From Oceanospirillaceae bacterium (lineage in GTDB: Bacteria > Pseudomonadota > Gammaproteobacteria > Pseudomonadales > Balneatricaceae), in assembly GCA_013215445.1 (NCBI GenBank), contig JABSRA010000025.1, forward strand, positions 1 through 54,418: a DNA stretch of 54,418 nt. The letters are read 5' to 3'. The position numbers were made by a program, and so were the translations under genes. The notes under the pieces were generated by a model. It saw nothing but the letters and a program-made list of their open reading frames with translations. It was not told the DNA's origin and made no database searches. Positions 18,400 to 26,974 of the stretch are shown here, piece after piece (within the stretch, counting starts at the first letter, position 1; each line of letters begins with the position of its first letter).

Positions 18400-18499
18400 C
18401 AAGCCTGATACGGTAATTAATTTTAATGGATGGAACAGCAGCGACCGGATATCCATAGGGTATCTATACTGAGTTCAGCAGTTTATCGCTAATGAGCGC

Positions 18500-18556
18500 T
18501 CATCCAGAAACGGGTCTTACGAGGGCGACCCAATGGTTCGAGATGGGCACTAATTC
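18500..18556 (+). repeat. Imperfect palindromic intergenic repeat, copy 1
   Basis: Begins TCATCCAGAAAC, contains TACGAGGGCGACC and CAATGGTTCGAGATG, and ends GATGGGCACTAA. Related copies occur at 39129-39170 and, inverted, at 48731-48800. It lies in the 391-bp gap between the AraC and thioredoxin genes; I see nothing else of note in that gap. Confidence 0.55.
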
Positions 18557-18790
18557 ATTCGCGAGCGCTAATACCGGTAATCAGTTCACGGCTGTCTCTC
18601 AATAATTATACCGCCAGTTCTATCACCCTGCCCCTAAAATTTATGAGAAATCCTCGAGGTTGGTTTAAACTATTTTCTCAAGTGACTGTCATTAATAGAT
18701 AGCTAAACATACAGATTATAAAGCAGTAAATGACCTAACATTCTCTCGGTTAGCTTAGTTTTTTAACAGATTATACGAGTAAAAATAAGC

Positions 18791-19288
18791 ATGCGTCAGT
18801 ACTTTTCACCCCGTTACTTAGTCATAAAATACTGGAAAGATTTCCTGGTCGCTATCTTTGTCATTGTTGCAGTGACAACGTGGATGCAAAGAAACATGTT
18901 GGAAACAAATAGCCAAGCTTACAACTTTGAACTCTTAACACTTGCAGGCCAGCCTCAAAATTTATTGCAGCCCTCACAAAAAACCTTAATCTATTTTTTT
19001 GCGCCTTGGTGTCGCACCTGCAAATTTAGCATGTCGAATTTAGATGCACTCAGCGACGACATAAATATTGTCGCTGTTGCTCTAGATTACCAACATCCCT
19101 CAGAAGTGGCTGATTTTATCTTGGATATTGACGTTAATGTACCCGTATTACTCGGTAACGCTGAGATCGCCTCTACCTATAAAGTGAGTGCTTATCCTAG
19201 TTACTATGTGATCGATGCCGAGGGGAAAATATTGGATAGAAGTATGGGCTATAGCTCATTAGCGGGGCTGTTATGGCGAACCCGTTGA
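18791..19288 (+). CDS. Membrane-anchored thioredoxin-like (TlpA-type) protein
   Basis: 165 residues. A single N-terminal membrane helix (about 17-30) anchors a periplasmic thioredoxin fold. The active site is WCRTC (C74, C77) in FFAPWCRTC, and the cis-proline is P136 in VSAYPSYYV. This layout fits TlpA/ResA/CcmG-like reductants or suppressors of copper sensitivity. Partner proteins cannot be named; a CcdA-like electron donor is encoded 20 kb away. It is monocistronic and convergent with the vanX-like gene. Confidence 0.85.
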   Translation: MRQYFSPRYLVIKYWKDFLVAIFVIVAVTTWMQRNMLETNSQAYNFELLTLAGQPQNLLQPSQKTLIYFFAPWCRTCKFSMSNLDALSDDINIVAVALDYQHPSEVADFILDIDVNVPVLLGNAEIASTYKVSAYPSYYVIDAEGKILDRSMGYSSLAGLLWRTR

Positions 19289-19406
19289 ACCCCTGATTTA
19301 CTTAGTTAAAGTGCGTCTATAACGCTGAAGGTGATACCAACAAGTAGTATTCAATGTGTTGCGAGAATGACATGATGGAAGCCAAGAAAGGCCTGACTTC
19401 CCTGTT

Positions 19407-20039
19407 CTAGCGCCATTGATTACCACTTAGCGGCGAATAAAGCGTTTCATCTTGTTGGGTCAGGATAGCCCAAAGACGATCTCCATAACTAAAATGCCAC
19501 CACTCGGACGGATAATTAATCACACCTTCCATCGCCAGCACCTTACCCAGTAGCTGTCGATTATTTCGTTGTTGCTCGGTAATCAAGCTAGAATTGGTAA
19601 TTGTTCTCTGACCAAATTCTTGCATGGCACAGCCCATGTCACACTCGGTATTGAGCTTGCTATCAAACAGCGTAATGTCTACTGCACAGCCAAATTGATG
19701 GCCACTGCCAATGTGGTAGGGATTAGCCACAAAATTATCACACAAGACCGTGAGTTCTGCATCATTCGCCTGGGGATGGCTCCGCTGAGTATCACGCCAA
19801 ATCTGTTGCCAGAGCTCAATTTGTCGCTCACGGGGTCTAAATGCTTCGTAGATAACAAAATAAAGATGCTCGGGCAAATGCAATTGCGCCGCTTTAATTT
19901 TAGTATATAACACTGCCCTAAGGCGTCGATCAGCCGTGAATTTCTCATTGAATATAATACCATCACTGTCGGTGATAGTGACTAGCTTGGGAGGAAACTC
20001 AGTTTCCCTAAGCACAGGTTCTTTGATGATTGCCGACAT
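19407..20039 (-). CDS. D-alanyl-D-alanine dipeptidase (VanX/DdpX, peptidase M15D)
   Basis: 210 residues. The zinc site and catalytic residues of the M15D family are present: H114 and D121 in GSGHQFGCAVD, E179 and H182 in PSEWWH, and the conserved arginine in EAFRPRE. The enzyme hydrolyses D-Ala-D-Ala. No signal peptide is evident, so it is probably cytoplasmic and serves peptidoglycan dipeptide turnover; no vanH or vanA ligase lies nearby, so glycopeptide resistance is not implied. GGGGAG lies about 7 nt before the ATG, overlapping the stop of a small upstream frame. Confidence 0.9.
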   Translation of the reverse strand: MSAIIKEPVLRETEFPPKLVTITDSDGIIFNEKFTADRRLRAVLYTKIKAAQLHLPEHLYFVIYEAFRPRERQIELWQQIWRDTQRSHPQANDAELTVLCDNFVANPYHIGSGHQFGCAVDITLFDSKLNTECDMGCAMQEFGQRTITNSSLITEQQRNNRQLLGKVLAMEGVINYPSEWWHFSYGDRLWAILTQQDETLYSPLSGNQWR

Positions 20040-20042
20040 TAT

Positions 20043-20237
20043 TTATCTCCCCAAGTAATTTTTTAGTGATGCTAGATCATCAGACAATTGCCTAAATAAA
20101 TCAAGACCAGCAGTTTCCTTAATAGCGCGAGAGCATAGAGAACTCCCCTCAAACTGTTCCCGGCTATTTTCAGCGTTGCAGTCGCATAATAGCAGCCACG
20201 GATAACGCCGCATTAAACAAAAATGCTGTACAATCAT
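20043..20237 (-). CDS. Possible small upstream ORF or gene remnant
   Basis: A 64-codon frame ending 3 bp before the VanX-type gene; its last codons (TTG GGG AGA TAA) contain that gene's ribosome site, which would permit translational coupling. The C-terminal part (LFRQLSDDLASLKNYLGR) looks protein-like, but there is no recognisable family and no clear ribosome site of its own. It may equally be a remnant. Confidence 0.25.
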   Translation of the reverse strand: MIVQHFCLMRRYPWLLLCDCNAENSREQFEGSSLCSRAIKETAGLDLFRQLSDDLASLKNYLGR

Positions 20238-20306
20238 GGCAAACCAAAACTAGATTCCAGCCCATTACACCCACCTTTTAACCCTCGCACTAGTGACTTT
20301 AAATAT

Positions 20307-20987
20307 ATGATTTATTTCTTATTACTTTGTTTACTGCTCGCCTTAGCTTACGGTCCGTCACTGTGGGTACGGTATATTTTGAACAAGTACTCTTCCGAGA
20401 TACCCGACATGCCCGGCACAGGAGCAGAACTAGCCACCCATCTCATTGAGCGTTTTGAACTGGAGGGAGTTAAGGTACAGATGGGCTCAGCAGGTGAAAA
20501 TTATTATTCACCCGATGAAAAAATTGTCTGTCTCAGTCCCGATGTTTTTTCAGGAAAATCACTGACCGCCGTCGCAGTTGCCACCCACGAAATCGGCCAT
20601 GCTATTCAATTTAATCGAGGCGATGGGGTGACTAAATTGCGCCAGCGTTACCTGGGGAAGGCAATGCTGATTAAGCGCTTAGGTTCCATGATATTAATGA
20701 GCATCCCGCTGCTTACTATCGTCATTAAAAGCCCGGCGATTATGTTTATTGGGCTGGCAGCTGGCATTCTTACCATGCTAGTTTCAGTGTTGATGTACGC
20801 GGCTATTTTACCTGAGGAGTATGACGCTAGTTATAACAAGGCCCTACCCATCTTAGCGCAGGGTTATTTACCAGCAGAGCATATGGTCGCCGCCAGACGT
20901 ATTTTAAAAGCTTGTGCGCTTACTTATGTCGCCGGAGCACTCGCGGATGTACTTAGTTTATGGCGCTGGTTTCGCATGATTCGCTAA
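20307..20987 (+). CDS. YugP-type zinc metallopeptidase (membrane)
   Basis: 226 residues from the chosen start. One N-terminal membrane helix is followed by a cytosol- or periplasm-facing catalytic part with zinc motif HEIGH (H94, E95, H98), then two helices, a conserved LPEEYDASYNKALPIL block likely to supply the third ligand, and a C-terminal hydrophobic stretch. It matches the neutral zinc metallopeptidase family of Bacillus YugP. The substrate is unknown; membrane protein quality control is a guess. The start MIYFLL fits the family; an open frame extends 28 codons upstream. A ~77-bp piece of its 3' end is duplicated at 30947-31023. Confidence 0.8.
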   Translation: MIYFLLLCLLLALAYGPSLWVRYILNKYSSEIPDMPGTGAELATHLIERFELEGVKVQMGSAGENYYSPDEKIVCLSPDVFSGKSLTAVAVATHEIGHAIQFNRGDGVTKLRQRYLGKAMLIKRLGSMILMSIPLLTIVIKSPAIMFIGLAAGILTMLVSVLMYAAILPEEYDASYNKALPILAQGYLPAEHMVAARRILKACALTYVAGALADVLSLWRWFRMIR

Positions 20988-21125
20988 CGGCCGTCGCTTA
21001 GTTAGCGACACTAACTGAGTAGCAAACAAGTCCACCGCCCTCAACAATTGCCTTTTAAAAATCGGCTCAATAAAGTATATGCCTCTTGTATGCAGTCCCT
21101 CTATTAGAAAGTCATGACTATAAAA

Positions 21126-21830
21126 TCAGGATTTCAATAACAAGAACATATCAAGTAGCTGCTGATAATCAGTAACAATTATATCGGCTTGTGCTTCTTG
21201 TAATACAGAGTGTGAAAATGTGGTGGTTATTCCGACAACGGTACAACCCGCACTTTTACCGGCACGCACGCCATTAGGACTGTCTTCTATGACTAAACAT
21301 TGCTCTGGTTGAAGGCCGCATAGCGCCATCGCTTTTTGATAGGGATCAGGGTGGGGTTTGTGGCGAGTTGTATCTTCACAGGCAACAATGTAATCGAATG
21401 TTTCTCTGTCAAAAAACTTTTCGATGATTTGTTCTACATCAATTAATACCGATGACGTCACAATATTGGTATAGTCAAACTGCTGCTTTGTAAAAGCCAA
21501 CATGTCCTGTATCCCATCAATGAGTGTTAAGTTGAGAATGTGCTCACGATATAAATCATATTTTAGCGCTAATATTTGCTGTGCAGACATTGCCAATGTA
21601 GGTGCTAGCTCTGCTGATACATAATTAAAGAAGTCCATATCGGGACGCCCTTGAAATTCAATGCAGAGGTTTTCGGGGTATGCTATCCCTAGGACATCTA
21701 ACGATTTGTATTTCATATTCGAGTGTAGTGTCTCAGAATCAACAATAACGCCATCAAAATCAAATAAACAAGCTTTAATCCCCTTTAATGAAAAGCGCTC
21801 ATTTTTGGCCTGTGTCATTTTATCAACCAT
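21126..21830 (-). CDS. HAD superfamily phosphatase (beta-phosphoglucomutase-like)
   Basis: 234 residues. Motif I is DFDGVIVD (nucleophile D24, acid D26), motif II the VTSS serines, motif III the lysine in HKPHPDPY and motif IV VIEDSPNG. A helical cap sits between motifs I and II, as in subfamily I sugar-phosphate phosphatases and phosphomutases. It lies downstream of an AfuABC-like importer operon on the same strand, beyond two hairpins, and may dephosphorylate the imported compound; this is inference from position. No clear ribosome site; ATG at 21818 is an alternative. Confidence 0.85.
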   Translation of the reverse strand: MVDKMTQAKNERFSLKGIKACLFDFDGVIVDSETLHSNMKYKSLDVLGIAYPENLCIEFQGRPDMDFFNYVSAELAPTLAMSAQQILALKYDLYREHILNLTLIDGIQDMLAFTKQQFDYTNIVTSSVLIDVEQIIEKFFDRETFDYIVACEDTTRHKPHPDPYQKAMALCGLQPEQCLVIEDSPNGVRAGKSAGCTVVGITTTFSHSVLQEAQADIIVTDYQQLLDMFLLLKS

Positions 21831-21904
21831 TGTCTATAACCTTGATTAATTGTAAACGTCCATTATTGTGAGTGCAGATGCAACAGCACAATAATATACG
21901 ATCA

Positions 21905-21933
21905 TTGGAAAAGGCTGACCAAAGTGGTCAGCT
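21905..21933 (-). terminator. Rho-independent-like terminator of the importer operon
   Basis: On the minus strand GCTGACC and GGTCAGC form a perfect 7-bp stem with a 5-nt loop, followed by CTTTTCC. It lies about 60 bp after the ATPase stop and before the HAD gene. Confidence 0.65.
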
Positions 21934-21957
21934 ATATAATATAGATGTTACTTTTAG

Positions 21958-21984
21958 AGTGATTATTACTGGGTAATAATCACT
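21958..21984. repeat. Perfect 12-bp hairpin after the importer ATPase gene
   Basis: AGTGATTATTAC (21958-21969) and GTAATAATCACT (21973-21984) pair perfectly around a 3-nt loop, 8 bp beyond the ATPase stop. No T-tract follows on the minus strand, so it may stabilise the transcript 3' end or be a binding site. Confidence 0.6.
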
Positions 21985-21992
21985 GCAAGCCA

Positions 21993-23069
21993 TTACAAAA
22001 TAGAGACACCACGATGATCAATTTTCACCTGGATAGAGCTGCCGACCTCACAGGGCTCATTGAATGAATAATCAATCATGAACAATTGCGCCCCCCATTC
22101 AGCCTCTATCATGTATTCTACATAACTGCCCATATAAACTGCCGACAGTACTTTAGCTGTAAAACTGTTGTCCTCTGCTGAGGCTTCATCCAAGATAACG
22201 ATGGCGTTAGGACGTATAAAAGCATCACAGCTTTTATTGAGTAGATCTGCCTGTTTTAATTTGGCGTAGCTGAAAATGGTTTTACCATTGACGCTGAACA
22301 GGGCCTCGCTATCTTTTTCGCTAGGTGCTAACTGCCCAGTGACTTTGTTTGCCTCGCCAATAAAATTTGCCACAAAAGGACTCTCTGGATATTGATATAG
22401 CGCCTTGGGTGAGCCCTTTTGATCAATATTTCCATCTTTCATCACAATGATTTCATCTGAGATAGCCAATGCTTCCTCTTGATCATGGGTGACATAAATG
22501 GCAGTTACCCCTAATTCTTGCTGAAGATCACGGATATCTCCTCTGACTTGGCGGCGTAATTTAGCATCTAAGTTAGACAGAGGCTCATCAAATAACAGTA
22601 CTTTTGGGTTGGTTACAATAGAGCGAGCGATGGCGACACGCTGTTGTTGGCCACCTGATAACTCGCTGGGGTAGCGATGTTCAAGATTCTTTAAGCCTAC
22701 AGTGCGCATCACCACATGCGCTTTATCCAGAGTTTCTGCTTTATCTTTTGATTTATCACTTAATCCAAAACATATATTTTGCATGACCGTCATATGTGGA
22801 AAGAGTGCATAAGATTGAAACACCATACCCACACTACGCCCTGCAGCATAAACGTTTGATACGTCTTCACCACCAATAAAAATTTGCCCCGAAGTAGGGA
22901 GTTCTAATCCTGCAATCATTCTAAGGGTGGTTGTCTTACCGCAACCCGATGGCCCTAACAGGGTGATTAACTGCCCTGATTTAACCTCAAAGCTGATATT
23001 ATCAACGGCGGAAAAATCATCAAATAACTTACTTACATTCTTAAAAACAACCCCTGAATTTGTACTCAT
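21993..23069 (-). CDS. ABC importer ATP-binding protein (FbpC/AfuC/PotA type)
   Basis: 358 residues. The N-terminal ABC domain has Walker A GPSGCGKTT, signature LSGGQQQRVAIARSI, Walker B VLLFDEPLSNLDAKLR and the switch histidine in VTHDQEEALA. A C-terminal TOBE-type regulatory domain (about 240-358) follows. It energises the fused permease encoded upstream. The start at 23069 is chosen because AGAGG lies 6 nt before it; a GTG two codons upstream overlaps that site. A fragment of a MITE-like element lies in the 119-bp gap before this gene. Confidence 0.9.
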   Translation of the reverse strand: MSTNSGVVFKNVSKLFDDFSAVDNISFEVKSGQLITLLGPSGCGKTTTLRMIAGLELPTSGQIFIGGEDVSNVYAAGRSVGMVFQSYALFPHMTVMQNICFGLSDKSKDKAETLDKAHVVMRTVGLKNLEHRYPSELSGGQQQRVAIARSIVTNPKVLLFDEPLSNLDAKLRRQVRGDIRDLQQELGVTAIYVTHDQEEALAISDEIIVMKDGNIDQKGSPKALYQYPESPFVANFIGEANKVTGQLAPSEKDSEALFSVNGKTIFSYAKLKQADLLNKSCDAFIRPNAIVILDEASAEDNSFTAKVLSAVYMGSYVEYMIEAEWGAQLFMIDYSFNEPCEVGSSIQVKIDHRGVSIL

Positions 23070-23110
23070 ATTCACCTCTTTAACTTTTTTATTAGCATGA
23101 AACTTTATAG

Positions 23111-23165
23111 GAGCCTGTCGGAGAAAAGACTAACCTACTGCGACCAAGCCTATTTGGTAAAAGCC
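23111..23165. mobile_element. Partial copy of the 50.2-kb MITE-like element
   Basis: GAGCCTGTCGGAGAAAAG and the following ACTAACCTACTGCGA match the inverted right end of the element at 50213-50441 (AGCCTGTCGGACTAAAC, ACTAATCTACTGCGA). About 55 bp are alike and the other terminus is absent. It lies between the permease and ATPase genes of the importer operon. Confidence 0.65.
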
Positions 23166-23188
23166 TCATGCTTATTATTAGTATTTGT

Positions 23189-25372
23189 CTATTGCAGCTT
23201 TTTACTTCTAAGAAATATCTTTCGATCGCCGATTAAAAATTTCATGACTAAAAGGGCTGCGGCCATCACCACAATAAGCACCGTGGAATAAGCGATGGAT
23301 ATACCAAATTGATTCTGCTCTACCAGGCCAATAATATGCGCCGACGCCAAGTTATAATCTGCGCTTACTAGGAATATAACTGCGCTAATACTGGTGATTG
23401 AACGAATGAAGCTGTAAATCATCGAGGCGGTTATGGCAGGTTTTATCAACGGTAAAATAATTTTCCGAATAGTTTTAAAGCCCCTGCTTCCCAAAGTCAC
23501 TGAGGCCTCATCAAGCCCAGGGTCTAATTGTGATAGAGAGGCCATACTAGCGCGGACACTCACCGACATATTACGAAATACGAAACACAAAATTAAGATC
23601 AATCCTGTAAACGTCAAATCGATAGGTGCCTGATTGAATGCCACGACATAAGATACCCCTATCACAATACCGGGAATTGCAAAGCTCAACATCGTGCTAA
23701 ATTCAAAATAGGTTTTGCCGGGAAAATCGACACGTGATAATAAATAGCCGGTTAATAAACCGATGCAACTGGTTAATGGCATCGCAATTAAGGCTAAACC
23801 TATAGTGATCAGAAATGAATCCCAAGCCACACCGGTTGTCACTAATCTATCGTTAATAAATTCAATCCTAAAGGCGTCAATGTAATGCATCAGCGTTAAT
23901 GAATTGTCTACACCCCAAAGGGTGACAAAACCGCCGAGTAATACCATTAGATAAATAATGCCGGTAAAAACTGACCAGGGGATTGCACCCATATAAGAGA
24001 GTGAGCTCACAGCACGCGGCAATTTAGCGTACACACCACCATCGCCTTTACCGGTTACTGTGGTGTAACTCTTGTTGCCAACCCATACTTTTTGGATAAA
24101 GAAGGCTGAAAGGGTAAATATTAACAAGGTAATGGCTAAAGAAGCGGCCTTTCCTTCATCTGCGGAGGCACCCGCCACGGAATAGAATATCTGTGCCGAC
24201 AATACTTGGTAATCTCCACCTAATACCAGCGCGTTACCCAAATCAGCCATGCTTTCAACAAAACCTAATAGGAAGGCATTGGCAAGGCCCGGTCGCATTA
24301 AAGGTAAGGTTACTGTGGTAAATGTCTTCCAGGAATTGGCGCCCAACGTTTGCGAAGCTTCTTCCATTGAAGGGCTTACGCCTTCAACGACACCGATTAA
24401 CACTAAAAAAGCAATGGGTGTATAAGACAACGTTTGGGCTAACCATAACCCCCAAAAACCGTATATCCAGCCACCGAGGTCCACATCAAAGGTGTTGTTA
24501 ATCGCCTGTGTAACAACGCCTGAGTTACCGAGCAGTAAGAGTAGCGCCATACCGACCACAAAGGGAGGTGTGATGATTGGTAAGACACTAAAAACCCGTA
24601 GTGTACCTTTAAATCGAAAATTAGTTCTTGTCACCACTAAAGCAAACGCTAAGCCCAATAGTGTGGTACTTAAGGCAGTCATTAACGCCAGAAATGCAGT
24701 TGACCAAGCTACACCACAGACTGCGGTATCACTGAAACAGTTAACACTCCAAATATTCGGGCTACCAAATCGATTAAAAAACACCGACAGCGAATAACCC
24801 ACATCTGTATCCCAGAAAGCGCGGATTAAAATATTAAAAACGGGGAAGAAGACGAATACTAGTACCAGAAAGATGATGATCGTCAGGCAAGTGACGGCAA
24901 AGACGTCTCCTTTCATAAATCCTTTTAAGGCAATGCCATAGGAAAATGAGAGCAGGTAGGCATACAATAATGCCACAGCCCCCATACCTAAACCGTATTG
25001 AAAACTGTCCTCAGAAAAAACACTTTCCAAAAAAGTATAATTGACGCCGAAATCACCGAGCAAAAATGACTGAACTATAATAATTGCCAAGCCTAGTAAG
25101 CTGCTTACAATTTGAACTGTTGCTGTTGTTTTAGCATTTTTATGCCAAAACAACAGTTGTGCCACCGCGAAACACAACGGCAGTATAACGGGGAGCAGCC
25201 ACCAACGTTCAAAAGATAAAAATTGCAACAGTAGTGGTGCGGTCTCTTCGTCTTGAAAAAAGTCAAAACTGAGCCAGTGAAATGACCAGAAACTGCCATC
25301 TATTCGAAACCAAGGTAGTATCAATAAAGAAATTATCCCCAGTATAAGTAATTTTCTAGTAAAGCGATTCAT
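23189..25372 (-). CDS. ABC importer permease, fused two-domain FbpB/AfuB type
   Basis: 727 residues with about 14 membrane helices. Two binding-protein-dependent permease domains each carry an EAA-type loop that docks the ATPase: EEASQTLGANSWKTFTTVTLP in the first half and DEASVTLGSRGFKTIRKIILP in the second. This is the architecture of ferric, 2-aminoethylphosphonate and hexose-phosphate importers. GGAG lies 8 nt before the start. Encoded between the binding protein and the ATPase; a hairpin precedes it and may reduce its expression relative to the binding protein. Confidence 0.9.
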   Translation of the reverse strand: MNRFTRKLLILGIISLLILPWFRIDGSFWSFHWLSFDFFQDEETAPLLLQFLSFERWWLLPVILPLCFAVAQLLFWHKNAKTTATVQIVSSLLGLAIIIVQSFLLGDFGVNYTFLESVFSEDSFQYGLGMGAVALLYAYLLSFSYGIALKGFMKGDVFAVTCLTIIIFLVLVFVFFPVFNILIRAFWDTDVGYSLSVFFNRFGSPNIWSVNCFSDTAVCGVAWSTAFLALMTALSTTLLGLAFALVVTRTNFRFKGTLRVFSVLPIITPPFVVGMALLLLLGNSGVVTQAINNTFDVDLGGWIYGFWGLWLAQTLSYTPIAFLVLIGVVEGVSPSMEEASQTLGANSWKTFTTVTLPLMRPGLANAFLLGFVESMADLGNALVLGGDYQVLSAQIFYSVAGASADEGKAASLAITLLIFTLSAFFIQKVWVGNKSYTTVTGKGDGGVYAKLPRAVSSLSYMGAIPWSVFTGIIYLMVLLGGFVTLWGVDNSLTLMHYIDAFRIEFINDRLVTTGVAWDSFLITIGLALIAMPLTSCIGLLTGYLLSRVDFPGKTYFEFSTMLSFAIPGIVIGVSYVVAFNQAPIDLTFTGLILILCFVFRNMSVSVRASMASLSQLDPGLDEASVTLGSRGFKTIRKIILPLIKPAITASMIYSFIRSITSISAVIFLVSADYNLASAHIIGLVEQNQFGISIAYSTVLIVVMAAALLVMKFLIGDRKIFLRSKKLQ

Positions 25373-25522
25373 ACTGCAAACTCCAGCAGGATTTTATATT
25401 CAACACAGATCAAAGAGCATGGTAAAAATACCCTTTAGCACTAAATTTTTTAGTCTTAGGATGAAGGATTAATGGTCGGGACTAGCCATCAGTAGCTAGG
25501 CATTTAGTGCGGATAGAAGAAA

Positions 25523-25544
25523 CGGCGACTATCCTTAGTCACCG
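25523..25544 (-). terminator. Attenuator-like hairpin between binding-protein and permease genes
   Basis: On the minus strand CGGTGACTA pairs with TAGTCGCCG (9 bp, one wobble, AGGA loop), followed by TTTCTTCT. It sits 24 bp after the binding-protein stop and 151 bp before the permease start. Such hairpins often give excess binding protein over membrane components. Confidence 0.65.
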
Positions 25545-25567
25545 CTATAGCAGAGTAACTAGCTATA

Positions 25568-26725
25568 TTATCTAGGTAGTGGGAAGACCTCGTTGGTCCA
25601 TTTGCTAATGATATCGCCCTTCACTTTCTTCTCGGAATAGTAGCTGTTTACCGGCAGCAACTTAACACCTTTTAATACATCTAAGCCCTCTGGAGGAACA
25701 GTATTAACGTTTGAGGGGAAGGAGAGGATGCCCTCTTGAGCAAGGATGTTCTGAGTACTTGGCTCATAGAGGAACAGTGCAAAGGCTTCAGCAGCTTTAC
25801 GGTTCTTGGCTCCACGAAGAATACCGATTGGTCCAATTTCAAACAGTGTACCTTCACAAGGCAGTACTAGCTGGATAGGAAATCCCTTCTGTTTTAAGCT
25901 AATAATATCGTGCGCAAAACCTATGCCGATTGTGGTTTCCCCACGAGCCGCCATTTTTCCGCCTTTAGAACCAGACTTACTATACTGAGCTATGTTTTTA
26001 TGGATCGCACGGACAGTATCCCAACCCTCTTTTTCGCCTCCCGGAAATGCTTGCATCATGGTCGAAGCAAATTTATAAGCGGTACCCGATGTATTCCAGT
26101 TCGCCATCACAATTTGGCCTTTATATTCAGGCTTGGTTAGGTCTTTCCAGCAAGCGGGGACGCTTAAACCTTTTTTGGCTAGTAACTCAGTATTATAGCC
26201 AAAACCCAATACGCCTAGGTAAGCACCACCTAACCGCCCATCACTGTCTTTGGTGATGCCCGCAGCCCAAGGCTGAACATCGGCGCCTGTAGGGTAATCA
26301 AAGGGAGAAAAAAAATCATCACCCAAGGCGGCACGATATGGATCGTCAGTACCGTGAAATGCGATATCAACCTTTGACTTATAGACTTTTTCCTTACAGA
26401 CTTCTAATTCAGCAGCATCCGTGATGTTTTTACATTTACGCTTAGCGGCTGCAGCAGACTTTTCTAGCTCCCCTTTTACCCTTGAAATCATCTCGCTGGT
26501 GCTTAAGCGAATGAACTTAGCTTTAAAATCATTATTCCCATTCGCTTCAGCTACCGCAGCATTGAATGCTTTTATTAGCGCCGCACAAGGGCCTGGCTCA
26601 TTAGAACAGTAACTCACCATTTCCCCTGAAAGCCCTTTGAGATAATCCATATCACTAGCAGCATAACTGGGCACAGTGATACCAAGAATGGATACCGTCA
26701 GCATAATTTTATTCAGTATTTTCAT
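25568..26725 (-). CDS. Periplasmic substrate-binding protein of the importer (family 1)
   Basis: 385 residues with a signal peptide (MKILNKIMLTVSILGITVPSYA). It belongs to the extracellular solute-binding family that includes FbpA, AfuA and 2-aminoethylphosphonate-binding proteins, with conserved PACWKDL, YKGQIVMANWNTSGTAY and PCEGTLFEIGPIGIL. Compared with the second binding protein in this locus it has an extra charged segment of about 30 residues (about 90-120) with two cysteines (RKCKN, LEVCKEK), and the usual GGTGD loop is HGTDD. First gene of the importer operon, divergent from the two-component system. The ligand is not known; iron, phosphonate or sugar phosphate are all used by relatives. 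Confidence 0.85.
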   Translation of the reverse strand: MKILNKIMLTVSILGITVPSYAASDMDYLKGLSGEMVSYCSNEPGPCAALIKAFNAAVAEANGNNDFKAKFIRLSTSEMISRVKGELEKSAAAAKRKCKNITDAAELEVCKEKVYKSKVDIAFHGTDDPYRAALGDDFFSPFDYPTGADVQPWAAGITKDSDGRLGGAYLGVLGFGYNTELLAKKGLSVPACWKDLTKPEYKGQIVMANWNTSGTAYKFASTMMQAFPGGEKEGWDTVRAIHKNIAQYSKSGSKGGKMAARGETTIGIGFAHDIISLKQKGFPIQLVLPCEGTLFEIGPIGILRGAKNRKAAEAFALFLYEPSTQNILAQEGILSFPSNVNTVPPEGLDVLKGVKLLPVNSYYSEKKVKGDIISKWTNEVFPLPR

Positions 26726-26798
26726 TTGATTCTCGTTATTTTTATTGGATTGAGCTTAAATATTCGATGAATACACAGCAAGTAGCAATGAAAAAATG

Positions 26799-26871
26799 GT
26801 TACTTTTGTTACCGATTAAAGCCTTTGTTAGCAAAGTTACAAATATTGAAAATTTATTTATTAAAAGTAAC
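26799..26871. promoter_or_regulatory. Candidate response-regulator binding region
   Basis: In the 249-bp divergent region GTTACTTTT (26799-26807) and AAAAGTAAC (26863-26871) form a perfect 9-bp inverted repeat. GTTAC also recurs at 26808 with a 9-bp period and again at 26836. OmpR-type regulators bind short direct repeats, so this is the first place to look for the site linking the two operons. Confidence 0.4.
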
Positions 26872-26974
26872 GCAACCGGAAATGTTAGTAAGACTTGTGA
26901 CTTTAATAGCAGAAAAACGCTTTCATGCATGCTCTTTATTAGGTTAATATCAATGCGTAAAAGTTAATTTTTAT

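Noticed and set aside
18500-18556. tRNA-like segment with GGTTCGA
   Set aside because: No cloverleaf arms around it; it belongs to the palindromic intergenic repeat family.
19407-20039. Glycopeptide-resistance locus because of the VanX-type enzyme
   Set aside because: No VanH, VanA ligase or VanRS genes nearby, and Gram-negative DdpX-type enzymes act in dipeptide recycling.
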